64,000 nucleotides of DNA, taken from the NCBI GenBank assembly GCA_016785225.1, contig JAFBJZ010000418.1, positions 1 to 64,000 on the forward strand. The letters run 5' to 3'. How positions within the stretch are numbered: position 1 is the stretch's first letter; each line of letters starts with the position of its first letter. The position numbers were made by a program, and so were the translations under genes. The notes beneath the pieces are model-generated. The model had not been told where the DNA came from. It made no database searches and saw nothing but the letters and a program-made list of their open reading frames with translations. The DNA comes from Psettodes erumei (Eukaryota > Chordata > Actinopteri > Pleuronectiformes > Psettodidae). Below are positions 48,052 to 59,180 of this stretch, piece after piece.

Positions 48052-50149
48052 ATGCCTCCCCTCCCTCTTGACGAGCGCATAGTGGTCATTCAGCGCCCTA
48101 AAAACTTAGCCCTGTGTGAATCTTCCCCGCAAACCATCCCACAGCATTCCTCTCAAATATCAGCTTCCTCCAATGGACAAGTCGCCCACCCACCGCATCT
48201 CCACCCCTCTCAGTCCCATTTCTATTCACCTGCCTGTAAATCTCTGACTCTGGAATGCAAGCGCAGATCTTCCCGTGTGCAGAAATCCAAGGGCGACCAG
48301 CCTGTCTTCCCAGCGGGTGTCAGTCACATCCCTAGCCACTGCCATAGCAATGGAACGGTAACTCTCGGCCCACGGCTGCCCTCGCACACACATACTATTG
48401 ATATCAGGGTGACTGTGGACAAAGGAGGAAGGGGAGGAGGATTCAGCAACTCATTAGGGAGGAACGGAAGTGTTAAAGGTGGCAGAGGGAAATGTGCCTC
48501 TTCGCAGTTGGCTCAAGGACAATGTGAGAGAAAAAACGCAACCGCAGGGAGGCCAGGTGGTGCCGAACACAAGGCACAGCGAAGTCGCCACAGTCAGTTG
48601 ACAACTTCGCCTGGAGGGGTCCTACAGTTCGTCCCGGCTCAGGCGCAGCAACATAACTTCAGGAGCGAGAGGGAGAAGGAAAACGCTAGCTCACTTAACA
48701 GAGGCGACCAGGATTTTCCTTCACTTGGTCACAAGAAGAGTTCCAAACTGGGAACTGTCCATCAAAACCATAATACTCACAGTCTGCCCTACCACCACAA
48801 ATCCGTCCCTGTGCCCCATGCCGCCATCCTAAACTCCAGCTATCCCGCATCCCTCCCTCCCAATCCACCAATGTCCCAGTTTCATTTCAGCAACTCAGCC
48901 AGCCACACCTGCCCCGCACCAGGGATCACCACCCCCACATCCTTCATGGTCTGTCCCTCTCCTCCTGCTCCTCCCACGCCGGAGGGTTCCCCAGCCCTGA
49001 CCATACCTGCACCATCGACTGCACACACCCATTCAGTTGCGGCTGCTGGAGGTTGGTAAGATGCAGAGGGTGTAAGGCGCACTCAGCTAGCTGCCAAGGA
49101 GGTGGAGGGAGCTCGTCCACTTCATTTTCCTGTGTTCACAATGCCGGAGCAGTGAAGAGAGGAGGCAAAGAAATGGGCTTGAGAAATCTGGGTGGGTGTC
49201 TCTCCACCGCCTCCACCTCCAACACCTCCTCTTCTAACAGCACTGTGTCTGACTGCCGAGCTAGCCTGTTCAAACCTCTCCGCTGTGCCTCATGCTCTGG
49301 TGAGGCCAGAAACTTTGAGAGTCCCGCTATCCTTCGCAAAAAGCTGGTAGGGGGATGCCTGCCCTGTACCCCCCTCTCCTCCTCAGCTCCTCTACGGGCA
49401 ATACAGAGCTGTGTCACTGGCTGCAACCCCAAAGCCTCTCAGACTGGGAGTTCCACCTGCAGCTACTGCAGCAGCGACCCCATAGTGGTGACATTCAACC
49501 CACGCCGAGGAAAACCCCCAGGAAGAGGCACTGCAGCAGCTCATCCCATGGGTATGTTCCAGGCTGACGATGATGACTACAGTGTGCGTACTATCTGGCC
49601 TGAAGAACTGGCCAAGAAGATGACCCATTCAAAAGCCCAAAAGAATCACTGTGCCGGGATGGGAGCGGGAGTTGGGAAGACTTGTGCAAGTCAGGCTCAA
49701 AATGGAAGTAACGGAGCAGGCCTTGTCCTGTTGGACTGTCAAAACCTCCAAGAATATGCGCCCATCTCATCTTACAGATCATGCTGGCCGACGGCGGCTT
49801 CAGCAAGGCAAAATGGCTGCCCTCGATTTTATAGGCTACAGGTCAGGATCTGGGCATGACGAAGGCCAGAACTCGCTGAAGAGGCTTTTGAAAAAAAACG
49901 AACATGGAGGAATGGACGACGGTCTGGAGCAAGGTGGAGATGTAGCATATCCTCGCTCCCCCTCTCCCCGCTGCGCATCCCCCCCATCACCTGTGTCCTT
50001 TTCGCCCCCACCGTCCGCCCCCAGCACACTCATCAAACCCAAACCCTGGCAGAGAGACAGAGAGGGAGGGCACACTCTGCCGTCAGCTCATTCACTTCAC
50101 CTGGCCCTGAACTCCCTGAACAGAGAGCAGGATGAGGAGAACAGCAGAA
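48052..50149 (+). CDS. DUSP10-like coding exon 1: N-terminal extension and rhodanese-like domain, two frame breaks
   Basis: The exon is open in frame 1 from ATG 48052 to a TAA at 49057-49059. Frame 3 then continues (RCRGCKAHSASC.., later VRTIWPEELAKKMTHSK, matching the DUSP10 rhodanese start) to about 49,750 (VLLDCQNLQEYA). Finally frame 1 resumes with SHLTDHAGRRRLQQGKMAAL to a donor AGCAGAA|GTAAG after 50149. A one-base loss near 49,050 and a one-base gain (or two-base loss) near 49,755 would explain it. About eight residues of the GAVHINC block of DUSP10 are absent before GRRRLQQGK. The first third is Ser/His/Pro-rich low complexity. Confidence 0.75.
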
Positions 50150-52103
50150 GTAAGAATTGCTTTCAATTCTCTTGTGGAAGTACTGAAGGTGCAGACAAAG
50201 AATGAGTGCAGAATCTTAAAGTAAATGTCCTTCACAAAATTCCTCTGCGTAGGTTTCAACTTGCGACCGCTGTACCTTTTTGTGAGCGCAGCCTGTCTAT
50301 GTTTGGCATTTGCTGTCAGGATTCTGAGCCCATTCACTTTGACATGATAAATTATTTTGCAGCGTTTTTGACAGATTCACACAGATTTGGCTCCTCTAAC
50401 TCTCAGCAAGTTGGGGTTTTTTTGGTTTATGTCATAAAATAAGCCAAATGCTCATTACGACACCTCTTTTATAGCCAACAAATGTTGCTAATTAGCCTTT
50501 TAAACTAATAGGACCCACTTTTCATTTTGTGAATTCTCTCCCTGAAAATGTGGCAGCAGTTTACACAGCTGCCATCACACAATGCAGACATCTCTACCCT
50601 CTTTCTTCTTTCTTCTTTTCTTCTTCCAGTGCACCTTTCTCTGCCACTTTCCTCATCACTGCCAGCGTCTTTGTCCGACGAGAGTGTGTTGACACCCGAT
50701 GCAGAGAACGCAGTGGTCAGTCCCATCCTGCCTTTCCTGTATCTGGGGAATGAGAGAGACGCCCAAGACCTGGACCTGCTGCTGCGCCTCAACATCGGCT
50801 ACGTGGTCAACGTGACCACACACCTTCCCCTCTACCACGTCAACTCTGGACTGCGCTACAAAAGGCTACCAGCCACCGACAACAGCAAGCAAAACCTTCG
50901 ACAATACTTTGAGGAGGTTTTTGAGTTTATTGGTGAGAGTCCCACCACTGATATATTGTTTGTGAGTGTGTATATGGTGAGTTACAGAGCATCAGTCAGT
51001 GATTCGCTTTTACTCCATTCCTTCATGCAGTGGAGTGGAGTAGAAAAAAACTTCCACTGTAATCGAGATGATCTGACACTGTGTCAGGGGACATATGTGT
51101 AAAGTTGAGCCTTTCTCAGCATTTCCCTGTCATGTAGCTTCGTACGTTATTGAGTCTGTCAAGTTCAGCAGGGGCACAGGGCAGCAAAGCCAGGTCTCAT
51201 TCACAAAGGAATAGCAGCTGTCGCTGTCCTAGTTATTTGAATCCATATATGTGAATGCACTGTTAGTAACACATTACAGTAATGCGATTACTTTTTTCAC
51301 TAATGAGTAGGGATTGCAATTTGATATTCAGTAATTACATTATGACTCTGTTATTATGCTGCAACTGTGATCTGGTAACCTGATTTTTTTTTTTAAGTTA
51401 ATTTCTGACCCTGTTCATGTCACCTAAACTGTGATAGAATAGATTCTCCATCAGACAAGTTTCTTTAGTCACTGTTAAAACTTTTGTTGTTATCAAAAAA
51501 TGGTCCATTGAAATGCTGAGAAGGATTAGAGTTTAAACAGACAGCTACTGATGTTTTATAGAGCCTTGAATAAAAATAGATAAATGCATGTTGACATCCT
51601 ACATTTTAGTTTTAAATGGGCTTAAGTCTTCATTTAGAATGTAATGATACCTGTCATATGCCTTGCTAAATGTACGTTACTTGAAGTTTCTACAGTGTAA
51701 ATTGTTATTACAGCCATGGTGTGTTTTATATTCAGAGATGCTCACAGCTGGCCAGCATATAGCATTTAGACAGTTTTTTTTACTGCTTAAGCTTTCAGCG
51801 AAACTGAGCTCATCTGTTCTGTTGTTCACTTCCACAGAAGAGGCATATCAGAGTGGACAGGGGGTGTTGGTACACTGCCAGGCAGGCGTGTCTCGTTCTG
51901 CAACCATCGTCATCGCCTACCTTATGAAGCACACCCTCATGACAATGACAGATGCCTACAAATACGTGAGGAGTCGTCGGCCCGTGGTGTCTCCGAATCT
52001 TAACTTCATGGGCCAGCTTTTGGAGTTTGAGAGGGACCTCAACTCTGGGGTGACTCCACGCATTCTGATGCCTAAACTTAGTGGTGTGGAGACGCAGGTT
52101 TGA
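48052..52103 (+). CDS. DUSP10/MKP-5-like dual-specificity phosphatase, frame-broken in the first coding exon
   Basis: DUSP10 removes phosphate from Thr and Tyr of activated JNK and p38. Three coding exons are seen: 48052-50149, 50630-50932 and 51838-52103, with phase 1 introns. The start MPPLPLDERIVV matches the DUSP10 N-terminus (MPPSPLDDRVVV as I remember it). The catalytic half is very similar: PILPFLYLGNERDAQDLD, INVGY-type segment IGYVVNVTTHLPLYH, general acid Asp in LPATDNSKQNLRQYFEE, and active site HCQAGVSRSATIVIAYLMKH, ending PKLSGVETQV. A docking-type GRRRLQQGK is present. Nominal length is about 888 residues against 482 in human, due to low-complexity insertion. The first exon changes reading frame near 49,050 and again near 49,750-49,790, and parts of the rhodanese domain are missing. 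It may be an assembly error, a decaying gene or a divergent paralogue; which DUSP10 copy it is cannot be settled here. Confidence 0.82.
50150..50629 (+). other. DUSP10-like intron 2
   Basis: A 480-nt phase-1 intron from GTAAGAA to TTCTTCCAG. The stretch corresponding to the DUSP10 KGGLSSF segment is not clearly encoded here or in the flanking exons. Confidence 0.75.
50630..50932 (+). CDS. DUSP10-like coding exon 2: front of the catalytic domain
   Basis: A 303-nt exon in phase 1 on both sides. It encodes the linker SLSDESVLTPDAENAVVSPI and the first half of the phosphatase domain with PFLYLGNERDAQDLDLLLRL, the INVTTHLPLY region and LPATDNSKQNLRQYFEEVFE. The donor is ATTG|GTGAGA. Confidence 0.95.
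50933..51837 (+). other. DUSP10-like intron 3, no feature seen
   Basis: A 905-nt intron. The open frame that runs into it from the exon before (to about 51100) and the one entering from 51663 are intron read-through, since the phase-1 splice joins FEFI to EEAYQSG exactly as in DUSP10. Confidence 0.75.
51838..52103 (+). CDS. DUSP10-like coding exon 3: active site and C-terminus
   Basis: A 266-nt exon starting EEAYQSGQGVLVHCQAGVSR (catalytic Cys in HCQAGVSRS), continuing SATIVIAYLMKHTLMTMTDA, SPNLNFMGQLLEFERDLNSG and ending GVETQV then TGA. It is the last exon in DUSP10 genes. Confidence 0.96.
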
Positions 52104-55100
52104 GACAAGAGCACGTAGGGTTACCAGTGACAGATTAAAGCGGCATTAATAAGTGTGAAAGAAAGTGTGTGGCCCATTTTAGAAGAGAAGAGAAGAAATA
52201 TTACAACTGGAAAATGTTGTCGTGTTTGGCAGTTGGCGCACTTTTAACGCTGTGAAACATGAGACAAAAGTCTGGGTGGTTCATTTGTTTAACTTAACTC
52301 TTAGACAACTTGATAATCATCCAGTACACTATTTATAAGATAATGTGCCAATATTTTGTATAGATCTAACATCACCCTCAGATAACTGAGTTCTTTTTTT
52401 CTGATACCTCTTCCTTTCGGGTCCCACCATTTACATTCACAGCCATACACAGAAATACAGTTGCCATTGACTACAAATGCCGAACAGGAACGTAAACACA
52501 GGAAAGGTTCAGTGGTAAAGTCTCACTTCATCCACACCACCACCCTGATGTCTCCACCACATGTAGCAACACACACGTTACTACGATGCACTTTACTTCC
52601 CATGCATTTTCTCAATTTACATTATTATCACCAAGAGAAGTGTCACTATGATGAGACGCATTTGTTACGCAGACCTCAGTAACTGTTTTTGGTCTATATT
52701 ATCATGCGTTATTTTCCTGTTTGAAAACTGTGCAATACAGTAGCATGGACCTAGTAGGGATGTGAGAAGGATTAACCTGTGAAACTAACTGCAAACCGAG
52801 ACAAACAGCTTGTGGAAATGTATTGGGGTGGTTTTATTTCAGTGAAGGAGCCTGTATATTAACAAGGAAAAAGTATCGCTAGTCTGAAATAGTGCCGTGC
52901 ACTCTGATGAGTAAAACGCTCGCAGGTTGATGCGCTGAAATCAGCTCATTAAAAACACATTGAGTACTGAGCTGAAACCACAAGTTGACAGTGCTATCAG
53001 AGATTTTTTTCATACACACTATGATTTACAGTATATTTGACCGGAGGAGTGGGTTGGCAGGTAATGTCCTGCTGTTATAATGTGCTTTAAAACAACAGAC
53101 CTTCTCCAACTGTGCACTATTTATTCCATGCTTAATTCATGAGGGGAATGCATTATTTCTGTTCATTTTTTATGATGTAAAAAAAACTAAACTTGTTTAA
53201 TGTTCAGCATGAAAACAGACCCATTATGGTGCACGGACAAATATTTCTTAAAATATTAAAAGCACATGGTAGTTTGATTGATTGGACAAGACTGAATAAC
53301 AGCAAAGAGGCAACATTTAATTTAGATCCTCCTTAACCTGCCTGGTTAGGAAGATAAAGCCAAACTGTTCATTTTGATTGATGTACTTTTGAAACTTCCA
53401 GCCTTTATTTTTTCACTCCTCACTTTTGAGCTTTCACAAGCTTCTGTTGTTTACAAGCTAATATGTTCCCAAATACTATCACAATTCTACAAAGGGACTA
53501 CTTTGGAAAATTAAATTTTCTGGCTTACACTATCTTACCTAAATCGCAATTACTCTTAAAGCCAAACCTACTTTGTTATTATGTCAATGCCTGTGTGAAG
53601 GAATCAGAAAACATCTGTTTATTTGGAGAGGGTGAAATCTTAGCCAATGTCTGTTGTTATTCCCTAACTGTTCTTTTGCCTTAATTTCCTCACTGAACTT
53701 CTTAACTCTGTCCCTCATGACTATATATTATTTTTTTAACTGTTACGGCTTTGGTGCGATTACAGAGGTTTATTTGATTCACTGTGAACCTTTCCTCTAT
53801 ATTGTTGAAATTCAAGCTTCCGTCCTACATTTAATGAGAGTTATAGGTCCTGTTCAGTCAGACTACACACTGAGTCTTCTGTTAGGTTGAGCAAAAACCC
53901 ATCATTTGACATAGGAAGATATGAAAAATGGGACTTTGCTTATTACAAAACGTAATTCTCCACAAGTGGCTTGTAAATTAATAATAATATACAAATTCAG
54001 TGTAGACTGAAGAAACAGTGCAATACAAACTGCAGTATGCCCAGCTTCGTCTTGCAGGATGTTTAAAGAATCATAACTTCCACATAATATCAGTTAATTC
54101 ATTTCATGGGAAGAGTCAGTGATTAGCAGGAAACTGGGATTTTCTAATCTGTTTGCTAAGGATGAAAATTACTTTGCACATTTTCTAAACTGATGCCATG
54201 CACATTTTTCAGTAGCATGCTGGTAATATATACAGTGATGTAAACATTTAAAAAACAATATCTAGCATCTCTGTTACAGAACCTATATAGAAGAAATTTG
54301 TGATTCAAAATGCTCTCACCTCTTAGGCCTGTAAAAACAGTGGAACTGACTAACAGGGACACCTATGCAGTCTGAAAGTCCAGGAATCTGGCTCATGTTT
54401 CCTCAATTATACAGCAGATAATATGATGTTAAAAAGGGAAGCTTGTGTGTCCGTAAAAACCCAAACAAAGTCAGAGTTTAAACTTTTACACTTTTTTTTA
54501 AAACTTTGTTATTTGTTTCTTTCTTTTAATTCTTTGTTTTATTGAAACCAAATTACAGTCGCCCCTTTTCCATACTTTAACCTTAAAAAATGCCCTGCTA
54601 CAATTTTCTAAAACCAAAATGCCTTCAGTTTAGCCTTGTGTAATTTGATCCTCTGGTGTTTGACTTTGTAAACTGATGCTGAACTTTGCTTGTTGGATTT
54701 ATTTCCTGGCTGTGACTTTGATAAAGGCTATATATTTTTCTACAGTCAAACTTCCTCATCATGTTGGCGATACAGTATCTGTGTATTGGCTGTTTTTTTA
54801 CATGAATTTTTCTTTTATACGAAAGGTCGCCTCAACAGAATGACATCTTGCTGCTCTGCAGTGACAATATTGATCTTCAGCTGTGTTTTGCGTTGCAGTA
54901 TTACACTTTCACTTTTATCAGACCTCAGTATGCATGGGTCAACATACCGTATTCCTGTTTTTACATCTCGCTTCCATTTCAGCTGGAGAGACTTCAACCA
55001 AACATGCCGTTCACTCCTCCGAGTCTCTCCAGCTCAGCTCACAGTAGGCGTAATGTTAACCTTTGAAGAGGGCCTGTTGCTAATGCTCCTTGATTTTTAT

Positions 55101-56140
55101 ACAGACTTTATATGCAAAATGGCTGTCGAAGCAATTTCTTTAATTCCACATTGCGTGGACTTGCTGTGCAGTTGAGTCAATGATGACCTCAGACGTTTGT
55201 ACTTGAGAGACACATCGAAAGGAAATAGAAATTTTTTTCTTTTAATTTATATGAACTGAAGGGCCAGTGTCTCTGTGAGTGTCTTAGTGTGTGTAAAAAT
55301 CTTTTTGTTTGTGTTTGCACTTGAAAAGAGGAACGTTGTTACTGTATGTATGATAGCTTTTTGAGAACCGTGTTTATCCATGCATTGCTTATTTGTGGGA
55401 ACTTGATTATTCCTGTTTGTATTTTACTGCTCATTTTTAAACATTGTGTTTTTTCCTGTACCAAATATTGAATTTCAGGATGTTAATTCATAAGAATGAC
55501 GATGATTCAAGAAAAAAGCAGATCACCTCCTTTCCTTTTTCTAATGGGGGTAAGAACTCTTCAGGTATGACTACCATAGTAATGCTGTGCTGTTTCACCC
55601 CGCTGCTCCGCCTCATCCTAGAGACCCAAAAACTCATGTTATCTAACCTGTGATTCTTCAGTCGCCCCCTTCCCTTTTCATAATGGATTGTTTCTCTTCA
55701 GCAAATGTAATATTTTCATATTGTGGTAACTGGTCATTGTATTTAGACAATGTTTTTACCTTCATGTACTGACTATATTCTTCATAATTCTTTGAGGTGC
55801 ACTGTGACTAATACAATGCTGCTATATCACAAGGACTTTTATTTTTTACATCACATTTTGCGGATGCAAAGTGGGCAGTATCACTAAAGGTGACCGATGC
55901 AAAGTGGGCTTGAATACAGAAGCCCCGCATATACTGTTGTTATTCAACCCATGCAGGCTTCACTGTGCTGCCTGGGTGGGGTATAGTAATCTCAGTGACT
56001 GTGTGCACAACTGTTGGATCTGTGGTCGTTCCTGTTGGTCTTCCTTTCATGCAAGCAGAGAGAACGGAGAGAGTCAAATGTAGCAGTAAAATATTTTTTG
56101 AAACCCCCATCTCACTGGTCACTGTGGTTAAATAAAACTG
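52104..56140 (+). other. DUSP10-like 3' UTR and downstream region, end uncertain
   Basis: No coding exon is seen. Possible poly(A) signals are ATTAAA at about 53255 and a canonical AATAAA at 56131-56136. A 4-kb 3' UTR would be long for this family, so the true end is probably nearer; I cannot choose. Confidence 0.3.
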
Positions 56141-56574
56141 CGATGTTTCTTTTTCTGCGATGGTCTCAATTCTGATAGATTTTTTGTGGAAATTCAGTTG
56201 TAATTTCATGACTGCTTTTTAGTTGAAATGTCCAAACAGGAATATCTGACGTCAGTCTAGATACTGTCCATCTGTCAGCAGTTATCAGGAAAATCCAATG
56301 CTCAAATAACTTTAAAACTGTCAAGTTAACACGTAAATCCCGCAACTGAAATTTGTATCATGTTACTATGTATAATCAAGGTGCATGTGTGTGTCCTGCG
56401 GTGTTGACGTGCAGTCTGATGAGATTTTTGTTTCATTGCTTGATTGAAACCAATCAATCAATGACAAGGACATAAACACAGGACTGAACAAAAGATTTCA
56501 GAATAATCATTATAATCTTTTTAGCCATGCTAGCGACATGGGTCAAGAGACCATAATGGCGGTCATGTGGGTGC

Positions 56575-57010
56575 ACCACATTATACCTCAACTAGTAGAT
56601 GGATTGCCATTCAATTTTGCACAGATATTCATGGTCCCCAGAGGATGAAGCCCTCTGAGTTTGGTGGATTTTCCCTTACTTTTCCTGCAGCACCACTATG
56701 AGGTAGATATTTTAGTTACTATTGAACATGTTGCCATGAAATCTGGTTGAGTCACTCATGGTCCTCAGAGGATGAACCTCTAGCATCACCTTTACTTGGG
56801 TTTATGATCAAAAACCTGCAAAAGCCTCTTCTGCACTTTGTTTTTTTTAGTGCTTATTGGCAAACGTTAGCAGGGTAACAAGGAAGAATGAAGATGTTAG
56901 CCAATCTTGCTAATATTATCTCTGTGACCATGTTGCCAGCATTTAACTCAAAGCACCACTGCTGTGCTTAAGTCGCTAGCATGGCTGTACAGTCTCTTGT
57001 TTTAGACATA
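56575..57010. repeat. Dispersed teleost repeat, family A copy 3 (possibly two fragments)
   Basis: Contains actagtagatggattgccat, attcatggtccccagaggat, a second catggtcctcagaggatgaa and further gctagcatggctgtac wording, matching blocks of the copies at 20690 and 58735. The doubled cag-aggatgaa block suggests a tandem or nested insertion. Confidence 0.65.
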
Positions 57011-58734
57011 CATCTCAAACATGTAAAAACTTGCATTACAAGGAAATGTTTCTGTCGAGTGAATTTTGCTGTGTATATCAACAGTAGAGTGATATAGTAT
57101 TCAACGTTTGCAAACATGCATTGTCAGCCAGCATACGTTTCAGTTTCAAGATTTCAGGTGATTTTAGCTGCATAGGATAAAACTGTTTTTTGACTGGTTG
57201 AGCAATGAGTCAATTATTCTGTTTAACTTCAATGGCACCTATATACACTGTATGTAGTTGATCTCAAGTTAAAATGTGATGTCAAGTAGGCTACTTGTTA
57301 AATAGCATTGGTTAACAAAATGAATACTGAAAAAATAATGCTCATTACAATGTCAGTGATAAAAAGTTATACAGACATCCATAGGCTAGAGAAAGATGAA
57401 TTGTAGGACTTTTGCCTTTTATACATTTGCTTTGCCTAAAATCAAAGCAAAAAAAACTGCACTTACGGTATGTTTGGTTTAATTTGCATCCTTATTCCAC
57501 AGAATATATTCTTACTGTACATGGGCTTTGGGGCTTATAAAGATTTCAGACATAGAAGTCCAATAAAATGCACCTATAATTCATCTTGTAGCACAAAATA
57601 TTATGCAAAAAGTCAAGTGGAGGTATTCTGAAATACTCTTCAGAGAATCTGTAGCTAGCAAGTCAGCCGGTGTCAAGATTATTATCCAATTCACTTCCAT
57701 GCATTGTGGACCTCTCAGAGAGCAATGAAGGTTGGACATTTTAAAGGTAAGCGTAACCTGTACAAAAAGTTTGACAGCAGCAGATGATTAGAAGATGATG
57801 TTTGTAAAACATTAGTTAACATGTGACCATACTTTGCTGGCATGACGTCAAACTGCCATCCAGGCTGAAGCGTTGTGCAATTCGCAGACACATAGGCTAC
57901 ATAAAGAGGTTTGAACAAGAAAGTCTTGCTGCTGTGACAAACTCAGTTCACACATGTAATTTCTCTTCAATTTCTCACGTTTGATTAGCAGCAGCTCTAA
58001 ATTAATCTGGTTCCCCTGTTGGTGACTTGACTGAAGATTTCCCATCAAGTGATTTAATTGCTGTCTTGTCTTCTATTTTGTTGGTTATAGCTGAAGATGA
58101 TAATGTTACCATAATAGCATCCTAAAGTGTGCAGTACAAAACCTGATGGCTGGATTGTGAAGTTGTTCTCCATGTTCATTTCTAGTAAACACACTGGAAC
58201 TGGCTCTTTTAATAATAAAAAAACAGAGAAATAATCATTTGTGGGAGCATCTGTTGTATTAACTTGCTGTGATATTCTATGTGTGAAGTAAACTCCACGT
58301 CAAAATATCTAGTGTGATAGGCTGTAGCTCACACTGCTGACCGATCACCAGCATTCTCCTGAATGAAGTCACTTGTGTCTGTTTGGAAAGTATTGAGCAG
58401 TTACATTGCTGTCAATACAAAAGGCCAGTTGCGATTGATGATTCAGATGATTGCCCCACCCAGTTCTGCAGTGCTCATCATTGCATAAGAGCTGGTTTGG
58501 GATTCACAGCTGTGTGGTGGAGCACCCAGGGGGCGGATCGATCAGAGAGAGGTTAAAACAGCCTGGCAGTAACTACCGCAGATAAACAGCATGAGCAGTG
58601 TGGGGCAGTCCTATACTGATTGCTGCTAACTGTGACGACCAGCTTTGTATTTCACAATGACTCATCAGTCTCTAACCTGAAAATCTGAGAGCAAGGTTTT
58701 CCGATTTTAACCTAAATCTATTTCCTTTTTTTGC

Positions 58735-59180
58735 CATGGTAGCAGGATGACAGCGTCAGGTCCAAATTGAAATATCTCAACAAGTATTAGAAGGGTTGGC
58801 CATGGAAGAGGATGATTCCTAAATCCTGTTTTTTCACTCATGCGACCATGATGTTCACATTTTTGGTTTTGAGTGAAATATATCAAAAACTATAAGATGG
58901 ATTTCCCTGAAATTTAGTGCTGACATCCACACTCCCCTCAGGGTGAACTGTAATGCCAAACTGGCGTTACCTTCGCTTTTCATTTAGAGTCATAATCAGG
59001 ACAAAATCTTAAAATTGCCCAATACTTAAATCCAAAAACCATGACATTCTCATCAATCTCAGCCCTCAGCATGTTAGCAATAGGATTGTGAGCATGTTAG
59101 CATGCTGACATCAGAATTTAGCCCCAGCACACTTTAGCTGCAGCTAAGTACAGAATGAAAGACATTTGCTCAATCTCAGT
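58735..59180. repeat. Dispersed teleost repeat, family A copy 4
   Basis: Contains gacagcgtcaggtccaa and gaaatatctcaacaa shared with the copy at 20690, then cccctcagggtgaactgtaa, tgagcatgttagcatgctga and ctttagctgcagctaagtac. It is the most complete copy in the window. Confidence 0.7.

Noticed and set aside
48882..50075. Several minus-strand open frames over the DUSP10-like exon
   Set aside because: They are reverse-strand shadows of a GC-rich coding exon.
50150..50210. Possible remnant of the missing DUSP10 segment (reads LVEVLK in one frame)
   Set aside because: Too short and without splice borders; the phase-1 splice from 50149 to 50630 already gives a clean join.
54690..55175. Open frame of 161 codons downstream of the DUSP10-like gene
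   Set aside because: AT-rich, Cys/Phe/Leu-rich translation with no family resemblance and no splice context; likely chance in 3' UTR or intergenic sequence.
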